Source of the DNA: Sclerodactyla briareus
Lineage: Eukaryota > Echinodermata > Holothuroidea > Dendrochirotida > Sclerodactylidae
Length of the DNA stretch: 64,000 bases
Assembly: GCA_026419785.1 (NCBI GenBank)
Contig: JAODTK010005689.1
Location: forward strand, 124,001 to 188,000
Direction of reading: 5' to 3'
Below are positions 61,801-62,754 of the stretch, in pieces. A model generated the notes under the pieces. It did no database searches. It saw nothing but the letters and a program-made list of their open reading frames with translations, and was not told the DNA's origin. The stretch's first letter is position 1; each line of letters opens with the position of its first letter. A program made the position numbers and the translations under genes.

Positions 61801-62499
61801 CACCCACCAATCGGTTAACGTGATACCTGTGACGACAACTTCAGTCCAAATTAATTGGCAGGTGAGCATTACCCTTCATAATTAAAGGCCAAAGGTCATG
61901 TAAATATGGCTGGAATTGTGGTATTCCTACCTATTCATATGACAGCCTAAAAACCACATGCCGAAAATGCAGTTGATATGAGTGTAATGATAAGGCAAAA
62001 TCATTTATTGCAAAATTGGCCTTGTGACATCACAAGGGAGTGGGGGGGGGGGGTTTGACTGGATTACCTATAATACAAAGTCAACGTGGAGCATGTACTT
62101 TTGAAAAGGCCAAGAAAACCATAACTATTGATGGGATCCAAATGAAAATCTCCAAAATGGTTCGCAAAATATTATAAATAATCTCATTCATTCATGTGCA
62201 CAGATATTGATCAATGTGTACGTTGAAGCATGTCTAATCGTTTACACCTGACCAGGCTCCTGACGCCGACACCCACAACGGGGATCTGCTCGGCTTCCGA
62301 GTCTGGTTCCGCCAAATATCCAGAGCCCAGACGACATCTCGCCCCCCAGCGAGAGGATCGTCGATGACCCTCTGGACACCCACTACACCCGGGACAACCT
62401 CATCAAGTATGAGAACTACGAGGATAAAGATGGCAGCATTCAACAGGATCGCAGATGGACCGTACAGCCGCCCATCAACCGTTTATGTCGGGGAAGCAG
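4773..62499 (+). CDS. sdk: Sidekick-like Ig/FN3 adhesion protein gene (partial, internal part)
   Basis: Gene-level entry; the exons are listed separately. Sidekick proteins are single-pass membrane adhesion molecules with six Ig domains, thirteen FN3 domains and a C-terminal PDZ-binding tail. They mediate homophilic, layer-specific synaptic recognition in vertebrate retina and act at tricellular junctions in flies. Here 23 exons on one strand encode Ig3-Ig6 and FN3-1 to FN3-10 in that order. Recognisable stretches include NGINQGYK in FN3-3, YEIQVAAYNSAGVG in FN3-2, ENGILI in FN3-4, a GFDG...SISLWTVEALVG stretch in FN3-5 and VYVGEA closing FN3-10. Introns between FN3 domains are mostly phase 1 and those inside them mostly phase 0, and many junctions join in frame. 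Start codon, signal peptide, Ig1-2, FN3-11 to 13, membrane span and tail are not in the window. Many exons carry single-base frame breaks. Assignment to Sidekick rather than another Ig/FN3 protein (DSCAM, contactin, RPTP) rests on domain order and on signature residues as I know the family. Confidence 0.88.
6440..6692 (+). mobile_element. Decayed non-LTR retrotransposon 3' end with (ATT)n tail
   Basis: Reading across two frames, the stretch gives an AGAQAFQ...LP.LWNS...VKNAIQLTA..K..L..H.F pattern. This is the usual C-terminus of L2/CR1-type reverse transcriptase polyproteins (AF..AAP.LWNSLP...FK..LKTHLF). It is followed by TTTTTGTGTAATGCGCC and an (ATT)n microsatellite at about 6664-6690, as in L2-type 3' tails. 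There are several frame breaks, so the copy is dead. Only about 80 codons of the 3' end are visible. Clade assignment is an inference. Confidence 0.55.
8177..8225. repeat. Short dispersed repeat piece, matched at 57640
   Basis: The stretch containing AATTATGGAAAGTTGTTTT matches about 57655-57675 almost base for base, with CATTCCCAACA-like sequence before both. The full family extent is unknown. Confidence 0.5.
13073..13245 (+). CDS. sdk: Exon: Ig3 domain, C-terminal half
   Basis: The frame starting at 13081 reads EVTWYRGNQVYQRGG, then LELFKLQIRSPQ, then MSDQGTYECRASLNGVFVN. It holds the Ig core tryptophan (W-Y-R), the D.G.Y.C motif and the second cysteine. The donor after 13245 is a good GTAAGT. 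The frame hits TGA at 13234-13236. Shifted by one base, the end reads ADLTYY, the expected G strand, so a one-base indel lies near 13225. The acceptor AG at 13071-13072 is the best nearby but lacks a strong pyrimidine tract and its phase does not join cleanly to 4884, so the 5' edge is uncertain. Confidence 0.7.
14341..14404 (+). other. G-rich tract with quadruplex potential
   Basis: Successive runs of three to six G on the plus strand are separated by 1-9 bases (GGTGGGGGT, GGAGGGGG, GGAGGGGG, GTGGGGGTGG, CGGGGGGAGGG). This meets the usual G-quadruplex motif several times over. It is intronic. Confidence 0.5.
16021..16793. mobile_element. MITE-like element with degenerate terminal inverted repeats
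   Basis: The left end is TACCGTATTCATTCCGCTAA followed by CGCCCAGGGCGCTTGCAAAG. The right end contains GGGCGCTTAGCGGATGAA, the reverse complement of the left end with small losses. The same left end occurs at 31527, where the right end is better kept. Internal subterminal blocks (GCGCTTGCAAAGTTT on the left, AAAGTTGGGTGGGCGCTTA on the right) are shared by both copies. There is no transposase frame, so it is a non-autonomous DNA transposon. Superfamily unknown; a TA target is suggested by the second copy. Confidence 0.6.
20740..22620 (+). repeat. Cluster of four decayed copies of a short repeat unit
   Basis: An anchor of the form CCTGCAGTTTT..AGATT.TTTCTGCTGATAAA, followed about 40-60 bases later by AAATGTGCTATTTCTCTTGTA-like sequence, occurs near 20751, 21087, 21295 and 22540. 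The copies are heavily diverged and irregularly spaced (about 336, 208 and 1245 bases). Possibly a decayed tandem or segmental array. No coding potential. Confidence 0.5.
22411..22485 (+). repeat. Imperfect AAGCAGAAT-type short repeats
   Basis: AAGCAGAAT, AAGCAGATT, GGCAGAATT and AAGCAGAAA recur within about 75 bases. Minor low-complexity stretch within the intron. Confidence 0.4.
23860..25735 (+). mobile_element. 5'-truncated CR1/Jockey-type non-LTR retrotransposon (dead copy)
   Basis: Frame-broken plus-strand remains of a reverse transcriptase polyprotein in correct order. From 23860: the linker before RT (ENPRAFFSYVRGKQKVKDS). Near 24175: DKAPGPDGV. Near 24360: CNYRPVSLTSV. Near 24460: QHGFRKNRSC. 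Near 24560: FLDFQKAFDKVPHERL (catalytic motif A). Near 24740: SGVPQGSVFGP. Near 24830: KKFADDAKLYREV (motif C, FADD). Near 25180: LVRPHLEYSVQVWNPY. Near 25255: IENFQRRATRMI. Near 25525: RVINEWNCLPENVV (C-terminus). It ends in CTAAACTAAACTAAC near 25715-25730. No endonuclease domain precedes it, so the copy is 5' truncated as these elements often are. Several frameshifts and stops make it inactive. CR1-like is my best clade call. Confidence 0.88.
30329..30509 (+). repeat. Tandem duplication, 93-base unit, two copies
   Basis: ACAGGAATTGTATGACCCAC occurs at 30341 and 30434, 93 bases apart, followed in both by CTATGACTCA..C..TCTA.GGTAT.A..AGGTGTGCAATA.AAGTGAC. About 80 percent of positions appear to match. 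A third, weaker echo of the motif may lie upstream near 30245. Confidence 0.65.
31527..31878. mobile_element. MITE-like element, second copy, with terminal inverted repeats
   Basis: The left end is TACCGTATTCATTCCGATAA GCGCCC. The right end is GGCGCTTAGCTGAATGAATC ACGGTTA. The ends are reverse complements over about 25 bases with few mismatches, and TA flanks both ends. Length about 350 bases; it shares ends and subterminal blocks with 16021-16793. It has no coding capacity, which suggests a non-autonomous DNA transposon. Superfamily not determined. Confidence 0.7.
32125..32279 (+). CDS. sdk: Exon: Ig4 domain, N-terminal half
   Basis: The acceptor is TTTTTTCACAG before 32125 and the donor is GTGAGT at 32280. 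The first frame reads FPFITSPEVNTVSPVGSTVV then IPC, the first cysteine. After the base run TGTGGG at 32195-32200 the signal continues one frame over as TPSIVWYRNATDVTTLGDSR, with the core W-Y-R. Removing one G from the GGG run would restore a single frame, so the break sits in a homopolymer. The second half of Ig4 (C' to G strands, second cysteine) is expected next but no convincing exon was found before 34334. Confidence 0.85.
32280..34333 (+). other. Intron region that should contain the rest of Ig4
   Basis: Domain order requires an exon for the second half of Ig4 here, roughly 100-150 bases with a D.G.Y.C motif. A fragment reading QCVASASEIS at about 33186 is suggestive but lacks a matching upstream D.G.Y and clear splice sites. 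No other candidate. The 177-codon open frame at 32650-33183 shows no domain. Confidence 0.4.
34334..34449 (+). CDS. sdk: Exon: Ig5 domain, N-terminal half
   Basis: The acceptor is TTTTTCTTGCAG before 34334; the donor is GTTAAG at 34450, a weaker but acceptable GT. It begins IAPEFTVSPNDTLLLVGGSA and, after a frame break near 34391-34404, continues as CQASGAPVPTIQWFK with first cysteine and core tryptophan. The last base G joins AT of the next exon to encode D (WFK-D-GN), which confirms this donor. Confidence 0.82.
34640..34840 (+). mobile_element. tRNA-related SINE copy
   Basis: CAGTGGTTGGCACGAG and GGTTCGAGTTCC resemble the A and B boxes of a tRNA-derived polymerase III promoter. The body with TTTTGAAAATGGTACC, CTCTCGCTGG, GGGATTGAAGCAGGGACAAA and GAGGGGTA is shared with a copy at 54560-54790, and in part with 48090-48250. 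It lies in the Ig5 intron. Confidence 0.55.
35138..35310 (+). CDS. sdk: Exon: Ig5 domain, C-terminal half
   Basis: The acceptor is TATTCCTCCAG before 35138 and the donor is GTAAGC at 35311. It starts GNPAASERSTLNSRYTQ. After a break in the CCTTTGAAG run near 35191-35200 it reads EAGNLRITDAETSDSGVYRC and then DATNTKGTINKTINFNVY. The LRI...DSGVYRC and NTKG residues are classic Ig E-F-G strands. The exon joins the previous one in phase 1. The last base G begins the next codon. Confidence 0.88.
35311..36345 (+). other. Intron between Ig5 and Ig6
   Basis: AT-rich, with no repeat or open frame I can name apart from an A-run near 36228-36241. Confidence 0.55.
36346..36658 (+). CDS. sdk: Exon: Ig6 domain (single exon)
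   Basis: The segment reads MDTEAVLDTKVTVP, then LWFWYHDDQVVDVSGG, then EATTDAGSYICRVTSIAG and DMRL..LSVI. This covers a whole Ig domain with core tryptophan and second cysteine. The donor is GTAGGT at 36659. At least three frame changes are needed, including a TGA at 36416-36418 where the first cysteine is expected. The acceptor is placed at ACCAATTCAAG before 36346; an AG at 36361-36362 is an alternative. Unlike Ig3 and Ig5 this domain is not split by an intron. Confidence 0.78.
38105..38165 (+). other. G-rich tract with quadruplex potential
   Basis: A run of about 20 bases almost entirely G is followed by GGGG, GGG and GGGGG blocks within 60 bases on the plus strand, so several quadruplex registers are possible. 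Intronic. Confidence 0.45.
39595..39870 (+). repeat. Interspersed repeat copy, related to 41680-41960
   Basis: AGTGACTTGTC, CATTTCAGT, CCCCGGAGACT, a GGGGAATTTCAGGAGACATG CCTTGTCCA block and the end block GCAGTCTGGAGCTGCTATCG ACTGAGCTAATCCGC. The first blocks recur with changes at 41688-41900. The end block resembles a tRNA-like or SINE tail. Family not identified. Confidence 0.45.
40163..40348 (+). CDS. sdk: Exon: FN3-1, N-terminal half
   Basis: The acceptor is CCTTTTTGCTCTCAAG before 40163 and the donor is GTAAGT at 40349. Following on in phase 1 from Ig6, one open frame runs through the exon: RPHQHLSEIRVQTR...TQSIRL...LNGNTPLLRYIIDQKED. The NGNTPLLRYIIDQ stretch is the C strand region of Sidekick FN3-1. 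Between TQSIRL and LNGNTP the natural FN3 sequence (RTIILTWVPA, with the B-strand tryptophan) lies in another frame. Two opposite indels therefore bracket that segment. Confidence 0.85.
40349..41090 (+). other. Intron inside FN3-1
   Basis: About 740 bases, AT-rich, ending in a strong T-rich acceptor tract. Nothing else seen. Confidence 0.6.
41091..41263 (+). CDS. sdk: Exon: FN3-1, C-terminal half
   Basis: The acceptor is TTTTTTTCAG and the donor is GTAAGT at 41264. The first frame gives FPVIVKIESTTVDPSVTVSL. After a break near 41150-41160 the second gives VKPSRSYQFRIRAENKVG and then LVTTAPPSPTLVSPTRE. SYQFRIRAENKVG is the F-G region of an FN3 domain (Y.FRV.A.N..G). The exon ends in phase 1 and joins 49567 to give E-P-PDDPPQ. 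Confidence 0.85.
41680..41960 (+). repeat. Interspersed repeat copy, related to 39595-39870
   Basis: Shares AGTGACTTGTC, CATTTCAGTA, TCCTCCGGAGACTTCCCAC and GGGGCATTCAGGAACGTGTC CTTGTCCA with the upstream copy, in the same orientation. The family is unknown to me. Confidence 0.45.
44130..44588 (-). mobile_element. L2-like non-LTR retrotransposon 3' fragment (minus strand)
   Basis: Read on the minus strand, the segment gives LVIMHALVLSRLDNNNSLLF, then GIPDIHPNKLQLVQNTAEYI, and further on LLVVPRSYPTYGNRLFATAA then SRVWKDLPLRLRNGTS. These match the late part of L2/CR1-type reverse transcriptases (LV.A.V.SRLD..NSLLYG, KLQLVQN.A, and the C-terminal F..AA...W..LPL.LR). A segment between the two blocks is missing, so the copy carries an internal deletion. 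The 3' end on the minus strand (CACATTATAAATGCTGTCTT ATTTATT) is typical of L2 tails. Inactive. Confidence 0.8.
44591..46149 (+). repeat. Tandem triplication of a 0.51 kb unit
   Basis: Three head-to-tail copies start at 44591, 45100 and 45614 (spacings 509 and 514); the last runs to about 46149. Each begins with ATATTCCTAATATAGGAATA, which contains a perfect 7-base palindromic arm pair (ATTCCTA/TAGGAAT, degraded in copy 3). Each carries a C-rich tract, TGCTATATATAC and ATGAATGCTGCTGCCAATAA. Copies differ by few substitutions and homopolymer length changes, so the array is young. Small open frames inside (ending NAAANNRVLKQNI) repeat with the unit but are probably not genes. The first copy directly abuts the 5' edge of the L2-like fragment. 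Confidence 0.9.
46510..46790 (+). repeat. Interspersed repeat with CAAAGCGCTTCACA motif
   Basis: The sequence TATTGAGTGCTTATACTGCA, then CATTATCAAAGCGCTTCACA, and later GTTGCCTTGCCCAAGGAC has the look of a widespread short repeat seen in marine invertebrates, with a GCGCTT-containing head and a CTTGCCCAAGG tail. Single copy in this window. The family call is a memory-based impression only. Confidence 0.4.
47978..48018. other. Poly-C tract facing a poly-G tract (potential hairpin)
   Basis: A run of 14 C at 47978-47991, a nine-base spacer, then five G, one C and eleven G up to 48018. The two arms can pair over more than ten GC pairs. On either strand the pure runs can also form quadruplex or i-motif structures. 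Confidence 0.6.
48075..48260 (+). mobile_element. SINE fragment, third copy of the family at 34640 and 54560
   Basis: CTGCTCTCTCATCGGATGCT CAGCA, then GCATGAGGGGTAGGCAACTT and a TTGATTATCCCCACCTGC block match the 3' half of the element at 54670-54785. The tRNA-like head is missing. Orientation is the same as the other copies. Confidence 0.5.
48400..49290 (-). mobile_element. Non-LTR retrotransposon C-terminal fragment (minus strand)
   Basis: Minus-strand reading from about 48890 down: LRIFDALIQSIF, then a TFQRRLLRDVINIIWTNDNW IPNNDL block near 48780, then VAYRRLRFFGHVARLQEEAP and further ...AIN...LPQDRN. RRLR-FGHVAR with an upstream FQRR.LR..I.I.W is the region after the RT domain found in RTE-, I- and R-type non-LTR elements. 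Upstream (48890-49290) short RT-like pieces such as SLGQQLVEIY persist in broken frames. There are many breaks, so the copy is inactive. It is a different family from those at 23860 and 44130. Confidence 0.72.
49567..49637 (+). CDS. sdk: Exon: FN3-2, A-B strands
   Basis: The acceptor is ATGTTTACAG and the donor is GTAAGT at 49638. It reads PDDPPQRVVASASATDSIIV then EWQ. This is the start of an FN3 domain, ending at the B-strand tryptophan. The phase 0 end joins EPPED of the next exon. No frame break. A 14-base poly-C run lies just 10 bases into the following intron. Confidence 0.87.
49638..50264 (+). other. Intron inside FN3-2
   Basis: Contains a poly-C run right after the donor and a poly-G run near 49834-49846. 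The open frame at 49821-50012 shows no known domain. Confidence 0.5.
50265..50499 (+). CDS. sdk: Exon: FN3-2, C to G strands (parent of the tandem copies)
   Basis: The acceptor is CACTCTCTCCAG and the donor is GTAAGG at 50500. It starts EPPEDTWNGAL. After a break in the GGGGGAC run near 50310 it reads DRVRHRLYGYPNDWTTMDIS and NVDQNRVCV, then returns to the first frame near 50395 as TWQRYEIQVAAYNSAGVGTY and SDSLKEQTLEG. TWQRYEIQVAAYNSAG is the hallmark F-G region of Sidekick FN3-2. The final G joins TT of 51378 to give V-P, confirming phase 1. The last ~95 bases are repeated downstream (see 50556-51150). Confidence 0.88.
50556..51150 (+). repeat. Tandem array of extra FN3-2 C-terminal exon copies
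   Basis: The block ACTTGGCAG...GAAGGAG|GTAAGG of the parent exon (50406-50499) recurs at 50574-50667, 50751-50844 and 50919 onward, with spacings of 168, 177 and 168 bases. Copies 2 and 3 keep the coding sequence (TWQGYKVQVAAYNSAGVGTY SDSLKEQTLEG) and the GTAAGG donor, and differ from each other by only a few bases. Copy 4 decays after CAACAGC. A fifth, strongly diverged copy lies near 51055-51115. The spacer in each unit is GGGGTGGGGGTGGGG-like followed by GACTAGTAGTGGCAG. The AG of that spacer is the only visible acceptor and it has no pyrimidine tract, so use as alternative exons is doubtful. Confidence 0.9.
51378..51493 (+). CDS. sdk: Exon: FN3-3, N-terminal half
   Basis: The acceptor is TCTTATCACAG and the donor is GTAAAC at 51494. 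It reads VPIESPRNVDIQVVNSTAIL, then VNWSPPNPSTINGINQGYK. The B-strand tryptophan and the NGINQGYK C strand are almost diagnostic for the third FN3 of Sidekick. It is 116 bases with no frame break and ends in phase 0. Confidence 0.92.
51494..52277 (+). other. Intron inside FN3-3
   Basis: Mostly non-coding. Around 51787-51996 an open frame contains VNTVKLRNSLPDSVISS, which faintly resembles the C-terminal W.SLP..V stretch of CR1-type retrotransposon proteins, so a small element fragment is possible. TATA-rich sequence follows at 52080-52230. Confidence 0.35.
52278..52575 (+). CDS. sdk: Exon: FN3-3 C-terminal half fused to FN3-4 N-terminal half
   Basis: The acceptor is TTTTCTACCAG and the donor is GTGAGT at 52576. 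The first part, over broken frames, ends TQYEVTVLCYTNPGNGP, the F-G region of FN3-3. The second part reads VPGPVENLRVTNVQATSLTL, then EWDPPTEENGILI, the A-C region of FN3-4. There is no intron between the two domains here, unlike the other boundaries. At least three frame breaks occur (stops near 52309 and 52357, plus one between the two halves). The last base A joins AT of 53375 to give N-YWVKYF, supporting the donor. Confidence 0.85.
52618..52965 (+). repeat. Decayed tandem copies of the FN3-4 N-terminal coding segment
   Basis: GTCCAGGCTACCTCGCTAAT CCTGGAATGGGACCCC then GAGAAGAATGGCATCTTGA at 52639-52715 copies the parent at 52512-52572, with an expanded poly-C run in the middle. A weaker copy (TAACCCTAGGATAGAACCCC then GGAGTATGGCATCTCGA) lies at 52781-52825, and another (AGAGTGAACAATTTCAAGGC TACCTTGCGCTCGCCCTGG) at 52902-52942. 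None keeps an open frame or a good donor. Confidence 0.82.
53020..53190 (+). repeat. Interspersed repeat copy, matched at 63840-63940
   Basis: TTCGAAAGATTGTTCCTCAT ACTGTTTG, then ACTGGCAATGAG and ACCTTTGACACTGTATATTA TC recur at 63848-63930 as TTTGAAAGATTGTTCCTCAC ACTGTTCA, ACTGCCAGTGTA and ACCTTTGACACAATTACATC ATC. Same orientation. The family is unknown. Confidence 0.55.
53375..53564 (+). CDS. sdk: Exon: FN3-4, C-terminal half
   Basis: The acceptor is TATTCTATTCTCCAG and the donor is GTATGA at 53565. It starts YWVKYF and, after shifts, reads VKPDHL and then YSFSVWAETSVGAGDMQTTI IGSGIPP. That is the F-G strands and the linker to FN3-5. The last base G joins TG at 54257 to give V, so the phase is 1. 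Two frame changes lie between about 53390 and 53485. The last ~105 bases recur three times downstream in decayed form. Confidence 0.85.
53608..53990 (+). repeat. Decayed tandem copies of the FN3-4 C-terminal exon
   Basis: Copy 2 at about 53612-53722 has ATCAGTGGGGGCTGGGGACA TGCAGACTACTATCATC, nearly identical to the parent. Copy 3 at about 53770-53885 has GTGGGGCTGGGGACTTGCAA AC and GGCATCCCATAGGGTATGAC. Copy 4 near 53938-53990 keeps only GTCCAGTCAGATCCACATAT TCATT and TAGCATGGACACGAGA. A G-run of about 40 bases (53899-53938) separates copies 3 and 4. The frames are broken; copies 2 and 3 have lost the donor or carry stops. Confidence 0.8.
54257..54553 (+). CDS. sdk: Exon: complete FN3-5 domain
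   Basis: The acceptor is TTTTTCCTCTCTCAG and the donor is GTGAGT at 54554. It reads VPESPTTPDAYDSS, then after a shift VRQLHFTPGFDGHASISLWT and VEALVGSDTEWMTVF, then NNFVITGLRP and, after a second shift near 54466, AYTFRMIATNVAGDSPPSE. GFDG..SIS.W.VE and YTFRM...N.AG.SP are typical of Sidekick FN3-5. It is the only FN3 domain in the window contained in one exon. It ends in phase 1. Confidence 0.9.
54560..54790 (+). mobile_element. tRNA-related SINE copy
   Basis: A head with GAGTGGTTGGCCACAG and GGTAGAGCGTCTGACCTTCC (A-box-like), then the shared body CCTTGAAAATGGTACCTGAT GCCTTCTCGCTGG, GGGATTGGAAGCAGGAGACA AATGAGGGGTAGGCAA and a TGATTACCCCCCTCCTGC block. Same family as 34640 and 48075. It sits between the parent FN3-5 exon and its duplicate, so it may have inserted after the duplication. 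Confidence 0.6.
54862..54965 (+). pseudogene. Duplicate of the FN3-5 C-terminal exon segment with damaged donor
   Basis: Copies parent 54448-54553 closely: CCTACACATTCAGGATGATA then GCGACGAATGTAGCCGGGGA CAGCCCACCCAG. It reads RPYMAYTFRMIATNVAGDSP then PREVLSSLKTEAS in one open frame, where the parent has a frame break, so the duplicate shows what the undamaged parent should encode. The donor position has GCGAGTAG instead of GTGAGTGC, and no acceptor with a pyrimidine tract precedes it. GC donors exist, so splicing cannot be fully excluded. Confidence 0.8.
55365..55560 (+). repeat. CAAGTC-rich dispersed repeat
   Basis: TTCAAGTCAAGTC, CTAGTCAAGACATTCAAGCA AGTC, GAGCAAGTCAC, TGTCAAGTCGCC and AAGTCTCAAGTTGCGACTTG recur over about 190 bases. 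This resembles the CAAGTC-rich ends of some DNA elements. No termini identified. Confidence 0.4.
56136..56206 (+). CDS. sdk: Exon: FN3-6, A-B strands
   Basis: The acceptor is CTTTTGTTTCAG and the donor is GTGAGT at 56207. It reads PEIAPGKVSIRAYQRKILRV RWV, a short exon ending right after the B-strand tryptophan, like 49567 and 61788. PE.AP..V.IR and L.LRWV correspond to Sidekick FN3-6. It has no frame break and ends in phase 0. Confidence 0.87.
56207..56605 (+). other. Intron inside FN3-6
   Basis: About 400 bases without recognisable elements. Confidence 0.6.
56606..56832 (+). CDS. sdk: Exon: FN3-6, C to G strands
   Basis: The acceptor is TTTCGTTTCGTAG and the donor is GTGAGT at 56833. It reads PLAETDWNGVARGYRIDWLK, then VDDQSARTHTLEDPYGSEYI, then ITGLEEYTGYQVTVRAINDV GE in a single frame. 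A shift near 56790-56800 is followed by SLPSTVRTHEA. The WNGVARGYRI...W.K and EEYTGYQV...AINDVG residues fit FN3-6. It ends in phase 1 and joins 57120 as V-P. Confidence 0.92.
57120..57235 (+). CDS. sdk: Exon: FN3-7, N-terminal half
   Basis: The acceptor is TTTTTTCTTTACAG and the donor is GTAAGG at 57236. It reads VPTADPEGLTASVPDHSTIQ then VAWGEIPAQDRNGIIIGYR. The P.QD.NGII.GY. stretch matches Sidekick FN3-7. No frame break. The phase 0 end joins VFYQDADD. Confidence 0.93.
57236..57750 (+). other. Intron inside FN3-7
   Basis: Includes the dispersed repeat piece at about 57640-57690 shared with 8177-8225, with CCATTGCACTTTAA after it. Otherwise nothing identified. Confidence 0.5.
57751..57939 (+). 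CDS. sdk: Exon: FN3-7, C-terminal half
   Basis: The acceptor is TATTTCTGTACCAAG and the donor is GTAGTG at 57940. It reads VFYQDADDLMADQMELDVDG, then NDTMEVTLQD. After a one-base break near 57835-57842 it continues LKGFTSYTIMVVGRTRVGAG then IPTDGITARTLES. L..FT.Y...V.G.T..G.G is a standard FN3 E-G pattern. It ends in phase 1 and joins 58817 as E-P. Confidence 0.9.
57940..58816 (+). other. Intron between FN3-7 and FN3-8
   Basis: A 12-base G run lies 11 bases after the donor. A 15-base tandem repeat (58732-58789) sits just before the next acceptor. No exon or transposon seen. Confidence 0.5.
58732..58789 (+). repeat. Minisatellite, 15-base unit, four copies
   Basis: TATTCATGAGTATTG, TATTCATAAGTGCTG, TATTCATGAGTATTG and TATTCATGAGG start at 58732, 58747, 58762 and 58777. 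The array ends 27 bases before exon 58817, where the branch point and pyrimidine tract should be. Confidence 0.85.
58817..58925 (+). CDS. sdk: Exon: FN3-8, N-terminal half
   Basis: The acceptor is CTCCCATCCCACAG and the donor is GTAAGC at 58926. It begins EPGSPTDIHFPTVNAENDVT. After a break at about 58874-58882 it reads VWAEPSEPNGEITKYR. The W.EP.EPNG.I..Y pattern is the B-C region of FN3-8. The phase 0 end joins ITYRYE. Confidence 0.88.
58926..59671 (+). other. Intron inside FN3-8
   Basis: Roughly 750 bases with no element identified. Confidence 0.6.
59672..59852 (+). CDS. sdk: Exon: FN3-8, C-terminal half
   Basis: The acceptor is CTCCACGTCCCCAG and the donor is GTAAGA at 59853. It starts ITYRYEAPPR. 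After breaks it reads NETEDARVSQYKATGLQATL, then TTVQYLLRTGLGWGSSEISD VFTTSEE. The G.GWG.SE stretch fits the end of Sidekick FN3-8 (QGWGE). There are at least two frame breaks, and the expected Y of the F strand appears as TVQYLLRT, hinting at extra small errors. The phase at the 3' end does not join 60166 exactly. Confidence 0.8.
59853..60165 (+). other. Intron between FN3-8 and FN3-9
   Basis: About 310 bases, no feature seen beyond the splice signals. Confidence 0.6.
60166..60358 (+). CDS. sdk: Exon: FN3-9, N-terminal part
   Basis: The acceptor is CAATTCCCTTTCCAG and the donor is GTGAGA at 60359. It reads VPNPPSNVNVNHVKSRQVTL SW, then hits TGA in GTGGTGACGCC near 60232. In shifted frames it continues PIRGYRIRLRK then TQGSW and HETVLYHITG. 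The B-strand tryptophan and the API..Y core of FN3-9 are visible. At least two breaks. Confidence 0.82.
60359..61189 (+). other. Intron inside FN3-9, mostly an interspersed repeat
   Basis: About 60480-60970 is a diverged copy of the repeat also found at 62755-63320 (shared GGTTGGGTGAACACTATCTG AATAGATTT and ATTTTCCCGAAACTTTGTGG TTATGGTCCACATTCAG blocks). A G-rich run follows at 60993-61018. Confidence 0.6.
60480..60970 (+). repeat. Interspersed repeat copy A
   Basis: Blocks in order: GCAGGATTTCTCTGGAAC, GGGTTGGGTGAACACTATCT GA, GGTGATTAGCTTTTTAATAT, GGTAGATGAACTGGTTAGAT TTTGAG and TCGGATTTTCCCGAAACTTT GTGG. All recur in the same order at 62830-63190. No open frame, so it is non-autonomous or a tail fragment. 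Confidence 0.75.
61190..61290 (+). CDS. sdk: Exon: FN3-9, C-terminal part
   Basis: The acceptor is TTTTACTGCACAG and the donor is GTAAGT at 61291. It reads LKPHTDYQFRIQARNDVGSS then PFSSPSDWRNGED. Y.FRIQARNDVGSS.FS is the F-G region of FN3-9. No internal break. The last base G joins TC of 61788 as V. Confidence 0.9.
61291..61787 (+). other. Intron between FN3-9 and FN3-10
   Basis: About 500 bases, AT-rich, nothing recognised. Confidence 0.6.
61788..61861 (+). CDS. sdk: Exon: FN3-10, A-B strands
   Basis: The acceptor is CAACTCTTTTCACCAG and the donor is GTGAGC at 61862. It reads VPERCTHQSVNVIPVTTTSV QINWQ, ending just after the B-strand tryptophan as in FN3-2 and FN3-6. No frame break; phase 0 into APDADTHNG. 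Confidence 0.88.
61862..62255 (+). other. Intron inside FN3-10
   Basis: About 390 bases with a G-run near 62042-62053. Nothing else recognised. Confidence 0.6.
62256..62499 (+). CDS. sdk: Exon: FN3-10, C to G strands
   Basis: The acceptor is TTTACACCTGACCAG and the donor is GTGGGC at 62500. It reads APDADTHNGDLLGFRVWFR, then after a shift SPDDISPPSERIVDDPLDTH and YTRDNLIKYENYE, then after a further shift KMAAFNRIADGPYSRPSTVY VGEA. The long C'-E loop is a peculiarity of Sidekick FN3-10, and the domain closes in VGEA as in the family. Breaks lie near 62310 and 62425. The next exon (FN3-11) is not in the window. Confidence 0.9.
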
Positions 62500-62754
62500 G
62501 TGGGCGCAATAGTTTTTAGGCAGTCACAGGAAGGAAAAATTACCAACAATAAAAAAGGACACTATTGTCACAATATCCCAACATTGTCCAAAGTACAATT
62601 GTCCATGAAAGTGGAAAGAATAATAATAAAATGATAATGTAACCAATTTATTTAGCACCCAGTATGTAGCCATCTCTAGGAGCTTCACAAACAAAAGCCA
62701 TATATGATTAGACAAAACAGAAACAACAACAGCAATATAGGCTGGCCATTTTTT

